Of a stretch of DNA of 64,000 bases, positions 34,100 to 46,257 are shown piece after piece. The notes under the pieces are model-generated. The model had not been told where the DNA came from. It did not search any database and saw only the letters and a list, made by a program, of their open reading frames with translations. The DNA is from Selaginella moellendorffii (taxonomy: Eukaryota; Streptophyta; Lycopodiopsida; Selaginellales; Selaginellaceae). The translations under genes and the position numbers were made by a program. Location: NCBI RefSeq assembly GCF_000143415.4, contig NW_003314268.1, forward strand, positions 1,534,672 through 1,598,671, in the 5' to 3' direction. Position 1 is the stretch's first letter. The number at the start of each line of letters is the position of its first letter.

Positions 34100-35085
34100 A
34101 AAACAGGTCACTTTTGGCTGTCACCGTAACACAATGAAATTGTTTTTAACTTTTGATGTCGAATCATTCATTCATTTATATATGCCCACCATGAAACATG
34201 AAATCAAAAGATTTAGAAATGTTATTTTGAAGAAGATTGCCAATGTAGTCCATGTCTTCCCAAATCCATATAGAAGACAAGAGGACTATACAGTCATGAT
34301 TATAAGCACCATTAAATTTAAGCTGTGTTTAAGCTCAATGTCAATTTCCTAGTGGGAGAATATACTTTAGGATGGTTTTGCTCAGCTCAACAATTTATGT
34401 GCCAGTCAGTATTGGAAAGTAGCATTCATTCATATTCTGTTTACATGGCCTCATGGCACCCCCCCAAGAAGATGTGACCTAGGGATTTAAATAAGCTGCA
34501 TAAATGATTGTCTCCATAGTAGATGTTTTCTGTTGTCTCCACCTAAAGTCACCCACTTAGTCTCTTGTGCTTTTAGCCTGTGACTCACTGTTGCCCTTTG
34601 GGTAATTGTTCATGTAGTGGTCACAAGTGTATACATCATGTCTATTAGAAGGGCTTGGGCTTCTATCTCTACACAATTGCATTGCCTATTTTGTATTGCC
34701 AAGGATGACATGAAGGTTAGAGCCCAAGGGGATAAATGGTTTTGGATTTGGTCTTGGATTCAATTTTAAACTTGTTCTAAGACTCATTATTAGACTTGGT
34801 TTCATCTTATTCAAAATTTTTATTGTTTTGATTGTGATTTCAAAATCCTAAGCCTTGTAAGCCTTGAGTCTAAACACAAGCTTTATGTTGCTCTAATTGG
34901 TGAGGTACCCTCTTCTTCGTGTTAGGCCACTAGCATATCAAAATTGTGCCAGACACTGTCTGACATCATTTTGCATACAAGTGTTAGATACAGAGAATTG
35001 GTGCTCATATGATTAAAAGTGTATGGGACCCTTATTTCGTAGCACAATAGGCTTAGAGTTCGGCTCCAAATTTATGTGTGTTACA
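34100..35085. other. OMT 3' flank grading into LTR-like DNA
   Basis: No gene. The last part (about 34970-35086) ends in TGTGTTACA directly before a primer-binding-site-like sequence, consistent with the end of a decayed 5' LTR. Confidence 0.4.
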
Positions 35086-36080
35086 TTTGGTATTAGAGGA
35101 ATTGTCATAACGATTCCTATCCAACTTATGTCGGAATTTTTGACTCAAGTTGCATATACAGAGACTTTTTTAGTAGATTTGAAGCGATATGTGTAAGATT
35201 AATTGGATTCCACCATTCGGTAATATGTTATATGTATGTTCAGTTATTGAAAGAGGCATGCATGTAGCTGGCGAGATGGTGAAAAAGAGCCATATTGATG
35301 ACATTGAAACCTCTAGACGGGAGAATCAACAGGAAGAAACTTTTGCTAAAGATGCTGTAGAAGAGGTTGAGACCGAGTCAAGAAGAAGAAGAGCTCGATG
35401 CTATGGCACTACAACATATGACTCAAGATATTGAAATTGAAAATTTATGAAAGGAAATTCACAAATTGAAGGAGAACAAAAAGAAAAAGAAGAAACCTAA
35501 GATAGCTAAACCAACTAAACCTAAACAACTAAACTTCTTTTCAAATTTTGAGGATGATGAAGTTTTGCAATTGCCCCCAGTTGCACACATTTCAAAGTTC
35601 AATCTTCTGAAACCACTTAATTTCAGAGGCATACTGGACTATCAGGTTTTGGAAAATTAGGTTTATGATATGGAAAAGCATTTCATACTGACAAACATAG
35701 ATGATTGTACAAAAGTTGCATGCACATACTCCTTTCTCACCAATCATGCCAAAACTTGGTGGCACTAGATGTGTGCTGAGAAAGGGTAGACTAGATGTTG
35801 GACTAAGATGCAATTTTATATCCGTGAGGAATATTTGACGGATGATCTTGATGTGAGACTTCACGCAAAGCTGTGGCAGTTAAAGCAGCATGGAGACCTT
35901 ATGCATTACATTAATGTGTTTGCTCGGAAGTGCATTATGATTACAAATATAAGTGACGAAGATGCTTAAAGTTACTTCCTGAAAAGTTTGAGTTCACTTT
36001 TTCACAATAGGATTTAGAAGTTTAATTTGAAGACATACTTGGAGTGTAAAGAGGCAGCACAATAAGTTGCTTTTAGTCAC
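35086..36080 (+). mobile_element. LTR retroelement 5' end with gag remnant
   Basis: TTTGGTATTAGAGG at about 35087-35100 resembles the Met-tRNA primer site TGGTATCAGAGC. Downstream, a plus-strand gag is readable: an E/R/K-rich coiled segment (35200-35510), FNLLKPLNFRGILDYQVLEN, then WVYDMEKHFILTN-like, AKTWWH-like, LTDDLDVRLHAKLWQLKQHG and YINVFARKC. These are the landmarks of the Retrotrans_gag domain of gypsy elements. Stop codons interrupt it. Confidence 0.65.
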
Positions 36081-36867
36081 TCGCTCATGAAATAGTATCA
36101 GCAGCCATATGCTGGTATTTTAGACAAGAATAAGAACTCTGGGAATAAATAAAATGAAATATAAGGGGTGGAATGAAAGTTTTGCCCTGGAAGCTCACAA
36201 GCATGTAAGCCACAAATTTTTTTTTCTAATTTGCCAGCTTACCTTGTTTATCTGACTAATAGTACCTTGGCTTTAGTTAAGTTCCCTTGCCAAGGTTCTT
36301 GCCTATTGTACCAACTCTTACTTGGTCCTACTTGGTTTTAGCTACTCATTACACAAGCAACAGAGCATTAGCCATCCATCTACGGATTCCTAAATTTCTC
36401 TCAATCCCCCTCCCCAGGTTAGATTGGACTTAAGGTTCGGTTACACTCCCCGCAGGCACAAGCAACCAAGCACACCAAGCCTCTAGGTTCCTAACATCCC
36501 TTGGCATAACAAGACTTGATCATGGGATCCTTTAAATCCTAAGCCTTGGGTGTAACACTTGCTTCGGGACGCTAGGGCAAAACACCGTAGCATGAGCCGT
36601 AAGATACTCAAGTGGGGCACCACTCCATATGAGCTGGGAGCACCAAAGTCGGTTTCCCTTCCAAGAGTGGGAGTTGCTCTTGAGCACTTCCTTGGGTAGC
36701 ACCTCTAGCACCACCCAAGTCCATGCTCACTCCCACCCAAGGCCCCTCGGTCCCAATCTCAACCTCAAGTCAGTTTAGAAGCACCATTGGAGAGTTCCTT
36801 CAAAATTAGTTCCTGGACCTCACTATCCATACTATACTTTTAGGCTTTCACCCTTTGACCTGTATTA

Positions 36868-37110
36868 GTACTTGGACTCGGTCTCGGATTTGATCTCGAA
36901 CCTATTTTCGGACTCGGTCTTGAACTCGATCTCGGACTCAACCTCGAACCCAATCTCAGACTCGACCTCAAACTCGACCTTGGACTCAATCTCAGACCCG
37001 ATCTCGGATCTCAGACTCAGTCTTGGAGTCAACCTCGGACTCGATCCCAGACTCTATCTTGAACTTGGTCTCAGAATCGGTTTTGGACTCGATCTTAAAC
37101 TCTGTCCCAT
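36868..37110 (+). repeat. Degenerate 12-bp tandem repeat
   Basis: About twenty imperfect units of CTCGGACTCGAT-like sequence (GACTC / GATCTC / AACCTC variants) with 12-bp spacing. In one frame it reads as a run of Ser-Asp-Ser/Ile dipeptides, but there is no gene context. The remainder of 36080-37320 has no supported gene. Confidence 0.7.
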
Positions 37111-37347
37111 CCAATGAACTCTTTATCATTTTAGTTGTGCTTTTGGGAATCTTTTAGCTTATGACATCTTGGGGAGTTGATTCCTTACAAAGCAATGGTT
37201 AACAAAAGTGGTGGTTGGTGACCACTAGTGGTTTCTTTTGGTCTTAAGCCCTTTATTCTTCCTCCTGGTGGGTACAAGCAACAATAACCTATGAAACCTA
37301 CTCCTAGCGGAATGTCAATAGTACAGTTGTAGTACTCAATACTATAT

Positions 37348-37385
37348 GAGTATGGTATGGTATAAACTCATACCATACCATACTC
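37348..37385. repeat. Perfect 15-bp inverted repeat
   Basis: GAGTATGGTATGGTA, eight-base loop, TACCATACCATACTC. Further imperfect mirror sequence (ACTATATGAG / CTCAATATAG) flanks it, so a longer cruciform is possible. Confidence 0.75.
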
Positions 37386-37399
37386 AATACTCAATATAG

Positions 37400-39420
37400 T
37401 ATGAGTTTATTGCCCTTACCATAAATAAAGTGTAATATTGTATGTGCAAGGGCAATTAGCCTGGATATTGTGCCCCATGAAAAAAGACATCCTTAAAGTC
37501 TAGTGGATGACTTTAAAAGGGACATATAGCTCTATCCACCATATATCTAAACAGCACTTGATTCCTTGTGTAATAGAAGTAATGTTGATTGTCAAGAAGG
37601 CAACCTAAAAGATACAAAAGAGAGTGACACTTTATATGTGTAGAAGGATATTGTCAAGGAAGTTGAGTTTGGTGCATGCTCCTATAACACTTTATAAGAG
37701 AATGCTATTTAAAGTATTATGTACGATGTGTTATTTGTGGAGTCATAACTTGTTGCCACAGCTTTATACAAGGGTTTCTAACAATACTTTGCAATCCTTA
37801 ACAACATCTCAAGTAATGTTATACTGTAGGTTTTTGGTGGAGGATATGGTAGGATCACAATTGAGGATTAGCTTGTGGCATGTAATAGCAATAACTTTTG
37901 CTTGGATGTGCATGTGCTTATAGTGGTTGTAAAGTAAACATTGCAAAACACAAACTTTAGGAAATTGTGTGGTTGTGGTAAAACATGTGGTATTTCTATA
38001 ATATCCTTATTAATGAGTGGTGCCACTATATTGCAATACAAACTCAACTATAAAAGATATTGAATGTGTATCTCTATACCTCCTTTCGCATTCCTTCAAT
38101 TGAAACATTCGTGTTAAAATATAAATTATTTAATAGCCATGCTTGGGTGATAATTTGTATAGTATATGAAATCTAAGTCTATATGTGCTTTTCAAGTCAT
38201 TCCAAGAAGCTTGTGAAAATAACCTCATGCAAGTTATACACTTGCCACTTATTCCATATATCAATGAGGCATTCTTTATTTGTTATAATAAATATGATCT
38301 TGGAATACCATATGACCTTGAATTATATCTCCTTCAAAACGTACTACCAAAAAATAATTACTACTAGTTTTGTAGTGTATTATATACAATACCTAGTTGC
38401 GGATAGATGACTTGCACGTGAATATTTTTTCACCCTTTCATGCATTGATTATATCAAGTTTAACTTTTTTGAACTCTTTTTTTATACATTTACTTTGAAC
38501 AGCCATATTTTAAAAATATTATACTCTTATATTAATGGCATTTTTTTATTTGTCAACACATGCATGACTATATAATGGGTCTCTAGAAGAGGCTAGAATA
38601 CTACATATATAAAAAGAGTTAGCTTCTATATATAATTCCATATAAATATAAACCCTAATCACTAATTTCCCAATAGACTGTCCAGGCAAGAATAGGAAAA
38701 ATATAAAAACACCACAATGCCATAGGCTTTTGATATTGAAAGATATATATGGTATCAATTCTAGACAATCACTCTTTCAAAACATATGTGAGTTAATGGG
38801 GTGGCTATTATTCTATAACCAACTTCTCATAACTCCCCATTAGCATATATGAGACCCTACATTGTAATATTCTTGCATTGCAGCAAAATTTGCTAAAGAA
38901 TTACTTTCATCCCATCTACACCCTTGATTGGATATACTTTTTTTCAGCTCATGTTTTTCAAATGCCAATGGAATGTACTCTAGTCTACATTGATTGTAAT
39001 AGTGAGATTGCCTACTTTATAACACCTTTTCTTTCATCTATGCAATCACATCCTTGTGTATAGGCATCTTTACTATATTTAGAGCTTCCTTAATGGCACA
39101 CTCAATCTCCTATCTCATAATAGTAATAATCTTGTGAATATTAATGATAAAGAAGTTGAATTCAATAAACTCCTTAAGTTCATCCAAGAGTTCGTTGGAT
39201 AGCTTCATGAATAAAATATAATTTATCATCCTGAATAATACACCAACCACTTTATTATCACCTCCATACTTATATTAAATCTTAAAAAACATCTCTCATA
39301 AGAACTCTTATTAATGAGTAAGGCGGCCTTAAAGATTTTTTTAACAACTGAAATACTAAAGAGACTAATGGTTTATATTTATATGAAAGTTTGATTCATA
39401 TAGATAATATTCATAGCAGC
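37400..39420. other. AT-rich DNA, probably decayed retroelement
   Basis: No confident coding feature. Short reading frames here (for example 37624-37923 and 38183-38410) lack recognisable motifs. Confidence 0.4.
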
Positions 39421-39429
39421 AATCACAAC

Positions 39430-40500
39430 ATACAACTCCTTATTTTAAGTAGGTTAATTCTATTATGTAGCATCAAACTTGTAACTCATGTATGTGAAAA
39501 AATGCCCAACTTGAAGCAATACAACCCCAATAGCAATGTCACTCACATCTCACCACAAAAGGCTTTTTAGGATAAGAAATCTTTAATAGACACAAATGCT
39601 GAAATATCATTTGACACTTTTCATCTCAACTATGAATAGTAGCATGTTTTGATGTGTTCTAAAGAACATTAGTCAAGGGAACTAACTACCTCATATGTGC
39701 ATTTCACCAACTCTAAAGTATTAATTAATGGAGTATCACTATTTTTTGTCCATCTCTATTACATTCCCATCAACATTAATACTTAGAATAATGTGCTCCC
39801 AATCAATCCTTAGTTTTTGATTACAAAACCATTCCTTCCTAAGAACAACATTTGTGCGACCAAGATTCATAATTTAGAATGACAGATGGTTGAGATTTCT
39901 TTGAATAGTCAAAAGAACACTTAAAGCCCATTTACAGTAAACATAAGTGCTTCATTTACCATAACCACCTTGTAGATTATCAAGTTCTTTTCTAAAGTTT
40001 CTTCACTATGTTAAAACTTAAAAAGTTGTGTATAATATTTGGATTGAAAAGAATACTAAATGCACCAATTTGAATGTCCCCTCAAGGGGCTTTCACAAAT
40101 TGATTATGCATGGAATTATTGAGCTCTAGAGAGTTGATACAAACTCAAGAGTTTGGTTTTTGAACTTTTGCCAAAGGACCATAACAAATACTTAAGTCAT
40201 TTCCACAATAGATTACATAACATTTATGTTATAATTCAGTGCAAAACAACAAAAATTTAATCTTTTTAAATTACATTACACCTTCTTTTAAAGTTCCTCA
40301 CCCCAAGTTAGCTCTATTGAGGGTAAATTAGGTTTCTTACCTTAGCATGCCTTAATATACCCTTGAGTTTCCCTTTGACCAATGTTAACTAGCACCTAAT
40401 AATTTTCTTTGATCCTTTCACAAGAGGATAATATTCATTTTGATGTCCAACATTGTGGCAACTAAAACAATCACTTTTTACCTCTCTTTTTTCTATTGAT
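39430..40500 (-). mobile_element. Ty3/gypsy remnant (zinc knuckle to RNase H)
   Basis: On the minus strand, around 40470-40440, CFSCHNVGHQNEY is a CCHC knuckle with its last Cys lost. Near 39540-39430 is an RNase H block: AIGVVLLQVGHFFTYMSYKF, then stops, then KELYVVI. Many stops and frameshifts. It is opposite in orientation to the gag remnant at 35.1-36.1 kb, so it is a separate or inverted element. Confidence 0.6.
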
Positions 40501-41750
40501 CTAAATAAAGCTTTTTAGCCTCATTGCCATCTTTATTATTCGATTATTTCTTCCTTAAATATGAAGTATTGGTTGGCTGGTCATGATTTTGACTACCGTA
40601 GACCATCCTATTGACTAGAGTTGACCAAGTTGACTAATGTCACTAAGGCTCAAATCTTTTCAATCCGCTAAGTTTAAATATTTGAGGAAACATTGCATCT
40701 TTAATAATTTATTATAAGTGTTTGTGAGATTAATGCAAAGATCACAAAATTTGTGGGTATACACATCCAAAGACAAAGTCCCTTACCTAATCTTTAACAA
40801 TTAATTTATGAGATCAACTTTTTCAAACTTTTTGATAAATGAAGTGAGAAAAACTTTTTCCAAGAAGTCAACTTTATATTAGCTTTAATGTAATTCTTTT
40901 GCCATGAAGAAGTATGATCTGTAAGCTTTATCACAAAAAAATCAATCTTTATTTTGTCTTCAGAAGGGTTATGAGATTAATAAGGTTCTCATAATTCCAA
41001 AATAACAATCAATCTCCTGGCTATAACAAACATTTAGTACAATACTATAATCCTTAGCGTGTTTGATGTAACAATGATAATCACAAACATGAAAATTAAG
41101 GGTCAATGCAAAACATGAAATCCTTAATAAAATTGATGGAATCCTTAATGTCACTCTGAACCTTAGTGATTTAGCATTCTTGTTACATGATAATATCATT
41201 AAAAGTTTCTTTCTACTACTTTGATACTAATAAAATTAACAAGGAGTGAATTGTGGGCATGGCTAGTTCAAAAATTCATTTAACATTCCATATGAATAAT
41301 ATTTACACTTTAATAATCCATCATCCAAATCCCAAAGATTAATATTGGGAAGGTTAATCTAGTTAATATCAAAGATTAATGAAGATATGCTGTAAGACAA
41401 CTCAAGAGTTGTTGATTCAGTGGAATGATTATATGGGAAACTAAAAATGACATGAAAAGAGTGTTTCTAAGTTTTGGTTATAACTTGGATAAAAGGGCTA
41501 TATTGCCTCTTATTTTTATGACCAAAGCCATATTGCTTTTTTTTTCATAATTATTTTTCTTGACATTTTTATTCCATGGCTGTATTACATTAAACTCTCT
41601 TCATGTGAAGCTTATTTAACTTCTCAAGGCTGCCATTCATAGATATAGTTCATAATGGAGGGGTGAACCACAGGAATAATCTAAGAATATTCCGGGATTT
41701 AAGGTGGCTCTGAGATCTCTATGAGCTAAGTATATACTTAAGACTACATA
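40500..41750. other. AT-rich DNA without genes
   Basis: No supported feature; probably a continuation of decayed retroelement sequence. Confidence 0.4.
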
Positions 41751-41751
41751 A

Positions 41752-42102
41752 AAAGTATGTTTCACTGTTCTATGTGTTTTATTGTATCTTAGTCACATAA
41801 AACATAACTCAGAATTTTCAGTTCTTGATATCCCTAAGGGGTGTGTATAACTCTACTGAAGATTGGTGTTACAAGGCTTCCAAAACCATCACTTCAAGGG
41901 GATCACATTTTTCCATCAAAGTTTCCTCCCAACCAAAGTCAAAGTGGGACTTCAGCAAAACTTTCATAAAGCCTTTTTTTCTTTACTTCTTCTTCTACAG
42001 TGATGCCAAGAAAGAATTCGTGGAACAACTGGCTCATCTGGAGAAAGGCACTCATTCCAGGCAAGAAAAATCCCAAAACTCTAAGAGTGAAGCTACATGG
42101 TG
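41752..42102 (+). pseudogene. Duplicated 3' end of the DnaJ gene
   Basis: Matches 24945-25336 from a DnaJ intron to the stop. The penultimate exon is scrambled (a deletion removes the VKTLEGFSDLRIP part), while the last exon still reads DAKKEFVEQLAHLEKGTHS. It lies immediately upstream of the intact BAP31-like gene, as the right-hand member of the duplicated boundary. Confidence 0.85.
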
Positions 42103-42425
42103 ATCAAACACATGGTTTGATTATAAAATCAAGTTTGTTCTTACAACAAAGTATTTGACGTGTAAGCGCGTGTCCCTCCCCCGTGTGACGACAACCCCAC
42201 GGTGGAGATTGAATCGCGCACGGGAGTTCTCCATCCTAGCCGTCGAAAGCGTTGTGTAAAAGCACTCTTATTTCCTCTCTGGCGTTCTAGGGTCTTTATC
42301 TCGTCTAGTGATGGCTCTGGAGTGGGGAGCTCTGGCTCTCGTCGTCGCCGCCGAAGGAATCTTGTTACTCTTCGCTACATTCCCAGGATCTCACAAATTT
42401 GTCAAGGGAATCGTCGCCGTCCTGC
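41752..42425 (+). repeat. Right copy of the duplicated DnaJ-BAP31 boundary
   Basis: Same order and orientation as 24945-25556. Here the BAP31 side is intact and the DnaJ side is decayed, which is the reverse of the left copy. Confidence 0.85.
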
Positions 42426-42718
42426 GCAGCGCGCTCCAGCCGCTACTTTCGATCGTCCCCTTCGCGCTCTTCTTGCTCCTGGATCTGTACTGGAAGTATG
42501 AGAATCACCCACGTTGCGAGGGGCCGTCGTGCACTATCGTGGAGCGCGAGCACCACGCCAAATCCCAGATGAAGAGCCAGCGAAATCTCCTCCTCGTCAT
42601 CGCCGCGCTCTTCCTCTACTGGGTCCTCTACCGCGTCACCGCCATGCTCGTCCGCATCGATCACCTCCAGCGCAAGACGAAGATCCAGAAGGATGGAGAC
42701 GACGAAGACTCGGATTGA
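42311..42718 (+). CDS. BAP29/BAP31-like ER membrane protein
   Basis: A 135-residue, intronless protein of the BAP31 family, which act as ER cargo and quality-control membrane proteins. Three hydrophobic segments: residues 5-24, about 39-58 (LLSIVPFALFLLLDLYWKY) and about 94-113 (NLLLVIAALFLYWVLYRVTA). Short cytosolic tail with KTKIQKDGDDEDSD. It lacks the long coiled-coil and KKxx ending of animal BAP31, as is common for short plant members. The start at 42311 is supported by the truncated duplicate at 25380-25556, where the same ATG context is kept. Confidence 0.8.
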   Translation: MALEWGALALVVAAEGILLLFATFPGSHKFVKGIVAVLRSALQPLLSIVPFALFLLLDLYWKYENHPRCEGPSCTIVEREHHAKSQMKSQRNLLLVIAALFLYWVLYRVTAMLVRIDHLQRKTKIQKDGDDEDSD

Positions 42719-42931
42719 AAGAGCAATGCTTCCTTTTTTTTTGTGTTTAAAGTGTAATACATGAAATTTCTTCCAAGAACCCTAAAGCTCCAAGTAGTAG
42801 CGCCAAGCCATGGCGGTAGGGTTTTAGCGCTCGTAGATAGGCGCGATCGAAGCGCCGGGCAAGCGCCGGGGCTGGGTAGACCATCGCCATGGCTGGAATG
42901 TGAGAGATTCCAGCTCTTTTTTCGCGTCGCA

Positions 42932-45221
42932 ATGGTGATAGAATACGTCTACGAGGCCCTCACGGATGGCCTGGTCGAAGAACCGGTGATGGTTTTGGAT
43001 ACGCCGGCCAACGATGCCAAGAGATTGTGCGATTTCGAGCTGGAAGAAAAAATCCAAAGATTTACGTCGCACACACAGGACTCATCGCTCAAGGTGGACA
43101 AAACAAAGCTTGTTTCGTTTCTGGATGCCTTGCTCGCAGAGAAAGCCCGGCGGGAGAAATCTAAGGTAAGCGTCGTTTTGGTTTCGTTCCAGGCTTGAGA
43201 TCTTTTCTTTGTTTTTTTTTTTTTTTTTTCGTTTTTGCGTCGAACAGGAAACTGGAGCAACATCTTTGCAACAGGTATCGATTTTTTTTTATTTGTTCTG
43301 TTCGCTTCGTATGCTTCTGATGGAGTGTTTGATCGGTCGTGCAGATCACTGAAAAACGTTCGTTTTAATTTGCTGGAAGTTAAGCAAGTTTGAGAATTTC
43401 CATTTTTCCTGACCAAATTTCAGGTTGCATCGGCTCTGATCGAAACACACCTATTGACACAGGTAGAAACTCCAAGGTATGGAATAGACGAAAGTTTCAA
43501 ACAGTGATATTTGTTTTTTTCGTTACAGGAAAGAAAAGTTGAAATCAATCTCTCGAGGGGACTTAGCCCTCCAAGAGCGTTCGATTCGGAACTAAAAATT
43601 CTCAGGTTTCAACGAGGAAGGAAACAGAGTCCTGCCACCGAAATGCCTAAGAGTTGTTCGAATGGTCTTTCTTCCAAGTAAGGTTTCGTTCTTTCGCTTT
43701 TTGGTCGGGCCTTCTGACACTGGTTGATAAGAACAACCGTGGCCGAACGGGGTAAACAACATCGTTTCTCTCCACAGGTACTCGGGTGAGGGTCTTTGAA
43801 GAGCTATACAGTTTTTCAACGTGATGTAGGTATTAGATGCCGAGGAAACTTCTGCTAGAAGGAATACTCGTTCGTCTCCGGTAAGCTTTGACGTATTGCG
43901 ATTAATCTATGTACTATTTCGTTCAACTCATCAGGATACGGTGGTTTTGTTTTCATCTGACGATGAAAACGAGATCAAAGTCATGGAACCTGCCGCTATA
44001 TCCACAAGGAGAACAAGCTCGCGCATTGCAGCGAGAAGGTCTGTACAGTTCATCTGTGAAAGTTACACATTGGTTTCGTTTTGTCAGGAAAATGGACTTA
44101 AATATGAAAATTGCATATCCATCCAAGTATGTTGTTTTGCACGGATGACAATATCATTCTAAGAACTTATATTTCTTACAGGGATGACCCCGACGCTCTT
44201 GAGGTTTATTATGGAGACTTTAGTCGTTTACAACCAGCGGAGTTTCTGAATGACACAGTGATCGACTTCTACATCAAGTGCGTTCTCTGCATCTTATGTT
44301 GCTTGCCACCTATCTGACCCCTGCAATACCCATCAGGTATCTCCAGAGGGAAGCTATAGATGCGGAACGCAAAGAGAAGTTCCATTTCTACAGCAGCTTT
44401 TTCTTCAAAAAGCTTAGCGAGGCATTCGACACTGAGGTACACAACTTTGTCCGCGTTGTAATGCTTACAGTCGCAGTAGGCCAAACAAGTAGAAGCATTT
44501 TCCAAGCTACGGAAGTGGACAAAAGGAATTGACATTTTTTCGAAGTCATATCTTTTTCTCCCAATCAACGACAGGTAAGTTTTTTTATTGTTCACAAAAT
44601 TTTACTCTCTCTCTTTTTTTCAGGTTGCACTGGAGCTTGGCTATCGTCTGCTTCTCCCTGTCAGACGGGGGATTGACGCCATACATTTTCCATCTTGATT
44701 CGCTTGACAATGGACACTCTAGCAGGGAACTTTTCAAATACATTCAAAAGTTTGTCAATATTTCGTGTTACTAGATTTCCTCTAAGTTCCTCTCTTTCGT
44801 TCTACTACAGGTATCTTGAACTGGAACATGCTCAAATGGAGACAGCAATCGAAATTAAATGGCGTGAAACTGTGAAGAAAAGAGTAGAGGTGCGGCTCAT
44901 TTCATGCTTTTCTCCTGTTACATTGTTATGTTTCAGGTACCTCGGCAAGAGAACGAGTATGATTGTGGGCTATTTCTCTTGTATTACATCAAGCGTTTTG
45001 TGGAAACCGCTCCTCTGCCTTGCAAGCTAACAGACACAACAAGCCTGGTATTAAGCTTGTTCTCGATTCTATTGTATTGGAACGAACTTTCGTTCTTATG
45101 TGTTTCATTGTTTTCTATGCAGTTTGGCAAACGCTGGTTCAAACCTTCCGATGCTTCGATGTTGCGATGGACAATCAGAGAAATTCTAGAAAACCTTTTC
45201 GAAGCGACAAGTCCTGAATGA
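42932..45221 (+). CDS. ULP1/SENP-type SUMO protease (C48)
   Basis: A cysteine protease that matures SUMO or removes it from targets, expected in the nucleus. Thirteen small exons give 417 residues with continuous phase. Two junctions need care: exon 4 (43529-43677) joins at 43859, and exon 8 (ending 44436) joins at 44507. The N-terminal third is low in motifs and basic. The peptidase domain starts near EVYYGDFSRLQPAEFLNDTV, with FYIKYLQ next. The catalytic His is in LHWSLAIVCF, the Asp in FHLDSL, and the oxyanion Gln and catalytic Cys in VPRQENEYDCGLFLLYY. The triad is complete. The domain ends near the C-terminus, as in ULP1 proteins. Convergent with the coiled-coil gene, 0.3 kb apart. A telo-box-like TAGGGTTTTA lies upstream near 42817. 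Confidence 0.87.
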
Positions 45222-45520
45222 CGTGGTCTAACAAGGTACTAAAATCCTTGCGGAAGTTCTTTTCGTTTAATGGATCCTTTGTTTTTAGATGCACATATGA
45301 TTCCTGCGAGCCTTGGCGAGCATTTTTCTCCCCTCGATCAGAGGTAGCTCTTGCGGTTTGCCAATGAAAATTAGCGTCACCCAGTTCCAGAGATTTTTTG
45401 TCCAACAGGAACAATGTATATGGTAGCACCGGAATTCCTGTGAGCGATGTATTTATGAGAATAACACATTACTAGTCTTCCCTTGTTGAAAGCTCTACAT
45501 TCTGGCCAGCGTTTTGCGAG

Positions 45521-46257
45521 TTATATGTAATGACGCCGATTCCAGCAACAAGGTGTTTTGGCTCTGATATGATCTAGCTCTATTTCTCGTTGTTTTTCCT
45601 TCTTTTCTAACTCCCTTTTCATTTCAGCAACCTGGTGAACACGCGAAGTGGAAAGCTATCCAAAACGAAGAGAGAAAAGGAAAAGGGTACCCGTATGTTG
45701 TCCTCCATAAGCTGTTTGAGGTAGTCTTTCTTATGTTGGATTCGTCCCATGTCATGGTTTAGAGAATGTGGAGCAAATCTGTCACAAAGTTTCCACCAAA
45801 ACGATGAAGAAAATGGAGAGGTTTGGATTTCTTACTTGCTTAGGTACTCGTTGTAGCAATTCAAGTCGTGATCTTCGTGGGCTCTCCGGATCCTCTCGGA
45901 CTCTTTGATCTTAAGTTGCTCTTCCATGCAACCTTTGAGCTCCTGCCTGGAAAAACGCTTGGACAAACTTCTTCCCTGGGGAAAAAGAATGAAATTCTCA
46001 CTTACTGACGCCTCCTTGTCTCGTCCCGGTTTGGCGAAACCCGCTGCTTCACCTCCGCCTCCTTCATGTAATACTTCTCCTGCTGGATCTTGAGGAGCTC
46101 CAACTGATCGTGATACTCCTTGTCGATATTCTGCCAAACCAGAGGAAAATTTTCGACGATGATCGCGCGAGAAACAGACACTCACCTCTTCATTCTTGGC
46201 GTAGGCGATGGCCGATCGAGGCCGCCTGTTGAGAATGCTCTGCCGGCACGGCAACAT
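45521..46257 (-). CDS. Small basic coiled-coil protein of unknown function
   Basis: Five exons (46257-46186, 46130-46006, 45946-45836, 45778-45691, 45631-45521) join in frame to a 168-residue protein. It is almost wholly charged helix: DQLELLKIQQEKYYMKEAEV, QQELKGCMEEQLKIKESERI, HKKDYLKQLMEDNIR and VAEMKRELEKKEKQREIEL, ending CCWNRRHYI. No signal peptide or enzyme motif. The family is not recognised. The Glu/Lys/Arg/Gln pattern recalls TPH-like and other ciliary coiled-coil proteins; a sperm-flagellum role would suit a plant with motile sperm but is speculation. Divergent from the Nudix gene over a 566-bp shared upstream region containing an AAACCCTA telo box. A shorter model ending at the TAA just inside intron 3 (45832) is possible. 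Confidence 0.65.

Noticed and set aside
36868-37110. Ser/Asp-repeat protein or CRISPR-like array
   Set aside because: The units are contiguous 12-mers without spacers, and the open frame has no start context; a degenerate minisatellite explains it.
43529-43880. Frameshift in the SUMO protease between exons 4 and 5
   Set aside because: The first splice choice (43831) broke the frame, but the acceptor at 43858 (CTTCTGCTAG) restores it, so the gene is intact.
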